Shown here: one piece after another, positions 49,617 to 51,018 of the stretch | Layout: each line of letters opens with the position of its first letter | Numbering within the stretch: the first letter of the stretch is position 1 | Assembly: GCA_050731755.1 (NCBI GenBank) | Contig: JBOHPP010000038.1 | Location: 1 to 51,018 of the forward strand | Length of the DNA: 51,018 nt | Direction: 5' to 3' | Source: JBOHPP01 sp050731755 | GTDB lineage: Bacteria; Methylomirabilota; Methylomirabilia; Rokubacteriales; CSP1-6 | Translations under genes and position numbers: made by a program | Notes under the pieces: model-generated | Database searches by the model: none | What the model saw: only the letters and a program-made list of their open reading frames with translations | Told to the model about the DNA's origin: nothing

Positions 49617-51018
49617 CCCCATTCTTCCTCGAGCTCGGCGTGGGCCTCCTGGCCCTGGTGGTCTTCCTCGCCACCCTGGTCGGGCGCGGCGACGACCGAC
49701 GCTGGATCGGTTGGCTGAGTGCCGCCGGCGTCCTGCTGCTCACCGGCGCCGCGCTGGCCTTGCCGCCGACGCCGCCCGCGCTCGGCGGCATGTTCGTCCA
49801 AGATGGCCTGGCCCTCTTCGCCAAGCGCCTCTTTCTGGTTGCCACCTTCATCGGGCTGCTGGGTGGGCTGGCCCAGCCGGGGCAGGTGTTCGCCCGCCGG
49901 GCCGGCGAGTATCACCTGCTGATGCTGGCCTCGCTGCTGGGCATGCTCGTGCTGGCCTCGGCCCGCGACCTGGTGCTCCTGTTCGTCGCTTTCGAGCTGA
50001 TGTCGATCCCGCTCTACGTACTGTCGGGCTTCGCCAAGCGAGAAGGCACCTCGGTGGAGGCGGCCCTCAAGTTCTTCCTCGTCGGCAGCGTGTCCTCGGC
50101 GGTGATGGCCTATGGGCTATCGTTCGTCTACGGCGCGGCGCGCACGACGAGCCTGGCCGGGGTGGCCAGGGCGCTGGGCGCCGGCGATCCGCTGCTCGTC
50201 CTGGGCCTGCTCGCCGCTTTCGCCGGCTTTGCCTTCAAGATCGCCGCCGTGCCCTTCCACATGTGGGTGCCGGATACCTACGAGGCCGCGCCCACGCCTT
50301 TCGTGGCCTGGCTGTCGGTGGCGCCGAAGGCCGCCGGGTTCATCGCCCTGTTCCGGGTCTACTTCGAGGGCGTCGGGACGGAGGTGGAGCGATGGATCCC
50401 GATGGCGGCGGCGCTGGCCACGGTGACCATTGTCGCCGGCAACCTCATGGCGTTGCCCCAGCAAAACGCCAAGCGCCTGCTCGCCTACTCGGGCATCGCG
50501 CATATCGGCTACATGCTGGTGGGCTTCGCCGCCGCCTCGGTGGCGGGGACGGCGATGGTCCTCTTCTACCTGGTCGCTTACGTGTTCGGCAACATGGGGG
50601 CCTTCCTAGTGGTGGATGCGCTGGCGCGGGCCGAAGGCTCGGAGCACCTGAGCGCCTTCCGGGGCCTGGCTCAGCGCTCGCCCCTGCTGGCGCTGGCTAT
50701 GCTGTTGTTCCTGCTCTCGCTCGGTGGCATCCCCTTCGTCGCCGGCTTCTGGGCCAAGCTCTACGTGTTCTGGGCGGCGGCCGTGGCTGGGCTCTACTGG
50801 CTGGTGCTGGTGGGCGCGGTGCTGACCGTGGTCGCCCTCTTCTACTACCTGATCGTCGCCAAGCGCATGTACATCGAGCCGCCGGTCCGCACCGACCGGG
50901 TGCGGCTGCCCACGACGCTGGCCCTCGCGGTGCTCCTGTGCGTGCTGGGGGTCGTGATCCTGGGCGTCTATCCCAAGCCGGTCGTCATGGCGGCGCTGCG
51001 GGTCGCGGCGCCGCTGTT
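49613..51018 (+). CDS. nuoN: NADH-quinone oxidoreductase subunit N (truncated by the window)
   Basis: The frame runs from GTG 49613, overlapping the nuoM stop as GTGA, to the window end, 468 codons so far. VLLFVAFELMSIPLYVLSGF carries the conserved Glu; FAFKIAAVPFHMWVPDTYEA, QQNAKRLLAYSGIAHIGYML and LSLGGIPFVAGFWAKLYVFW are NuoN signatures. About 14 helices are visible. It is the last subunit gene of the usual cluster, so the operon probably ends just beyond this window. Confidence 0.95.
   Translation, partial: MTPFFLELGVGLLALVVFLATLVGRGDDRRWIGWLSAAGVLLLTGAALALPPTPPALGGMFVQDGLALFAKRLFLVATFIGLLGGLAQPGQVFARRAGEYHLLMLASLLGMLVLASARDLVLLFVAFELMSIPLYVLSGFAKREGTSVEAALKFFLVGSVSSAVMAYGLSFVYGAARTTSLAGVARALGAGDPLLVLGLLAAFAGFAFKIAAVPFHMWVPDTYEAAPTPFVAWLSVAPKAAGFIALFRVYFEGVGTEVERWIPMAAALATVTIVAGNLMALPQQNAKRLLAYSGIAHIGYMLVGFAAASVAGTAMVLFYLVAYVFGNMGAFLVVDALARAEGSEHLSAFRGLAQRSPLLALAMLLFLLSLGGIPFVAGFWAKLYVFWAAAVAGLYWLVLVGAVLTVVALFYYLIVAKRMYIEPPVRTDRVRLPTTLALAVLLCVLGVVILGVYPKPVVMAALRVAAPL

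Overview
The window is a GC-rich (by eye well over 65%), densely coded bacterial chromosome segment. The gene set suggests a soil or subsurface, respiratory, heterotrophic lineage: a branched-chain amino-acid-type ABC importer with a Tat-exported binding protein, an indolepyruvate:ferredoxin oxidoreductase with a long C-terminal extension, class III cyclases, tripeptide-style ABC_sub_bind proteins, and a complex I cluster lacking nuoEFG. This style fits Candidatus Rokubacteria / Methylomirabilota best, but that is inference from gene content; no phylogeny was computed.

Layout. (1) 0-8.3 kb: a membrane protein, then a complete liv-type uptake operon (binding protein, a 780-residue exported protein of unknown role, two permeases, two ATPases). 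It is flanked and interrupted by a composite palindromic repeat. (2) 8.3-11 kb: a small unknown gene, two 65-bp tandem repeat units and an acyl-CoA synthetase. (3) 11.1-15.5 kb: an adenylate cyclase and a coiled-coil protein that are paralogs sharing an unrecognised C-terminal domain, followed by a convergent small coiled-coil gene. (4) 15.7-22.1 kb: pterin dehydratase, a winged-helix-like protein, a PlsC-type acyltransferase, stress-type membrane proteins, a metallophosphoesterase, a nucleotidyltransferase-like protein, a LAGLIDADG remnant and a 46-residue zinc-ribbon microprotein. (5) 22.1-24 kb: a response regulator translationally coupled to an unusual zinc-motif/coiled-coil fusion. (6) 24-34.1 kb: an accessory stretch holding an HbpS-like protein, a zinc-ribbon/cyclase/AAA/TPR giant, an ABC_sub_bind protein, an in-frame chimera of a sensor kinase and a molybdopterin oxidoreductase, gene fragments, tiny Cys-rich genes, FmdB and Rieske proteins. 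It ends at tRNA-Ala; a 16-bp copy of that tRNA's 3' end lies about 10.2 kb away, in direct orientation, as expected of an attachment-site scar. (7) 34.1-35.3 kb: tRNA-Ala(GGC), tRNA-Leu(CAA) and a LAGLIDADG homing endonuclease abutting the tRNA-Leu gene. (8) 35.4-40.4 kb: iorA/iorB, then a REC-PilZ regulator and a membrane protein. (9) 40.4-51 kb: nuoA-B-C-[NIPSNAP]-D-H-I-J-K-L-M-N, with three exact-length 65-bp tandem repeats between nuoL and nuoM; nuoN runs off the window.

How it fits together: the liv operon imports amino-acid-like substrates; IorAB could oxidise transaminated aromatic amino acids and reduce ferredoxin; the 11-subunit complex I lacks the NADH-input module here and could take electrons from ferredoxin or another donor, unless nuoEFG lie elsewhere. 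The most unusual items are the 65-bp repeat inside the nuo operon, the cyclase paralog pair, the kinase/oxidoreductase chimera and the tRNA-bounded accessory region.
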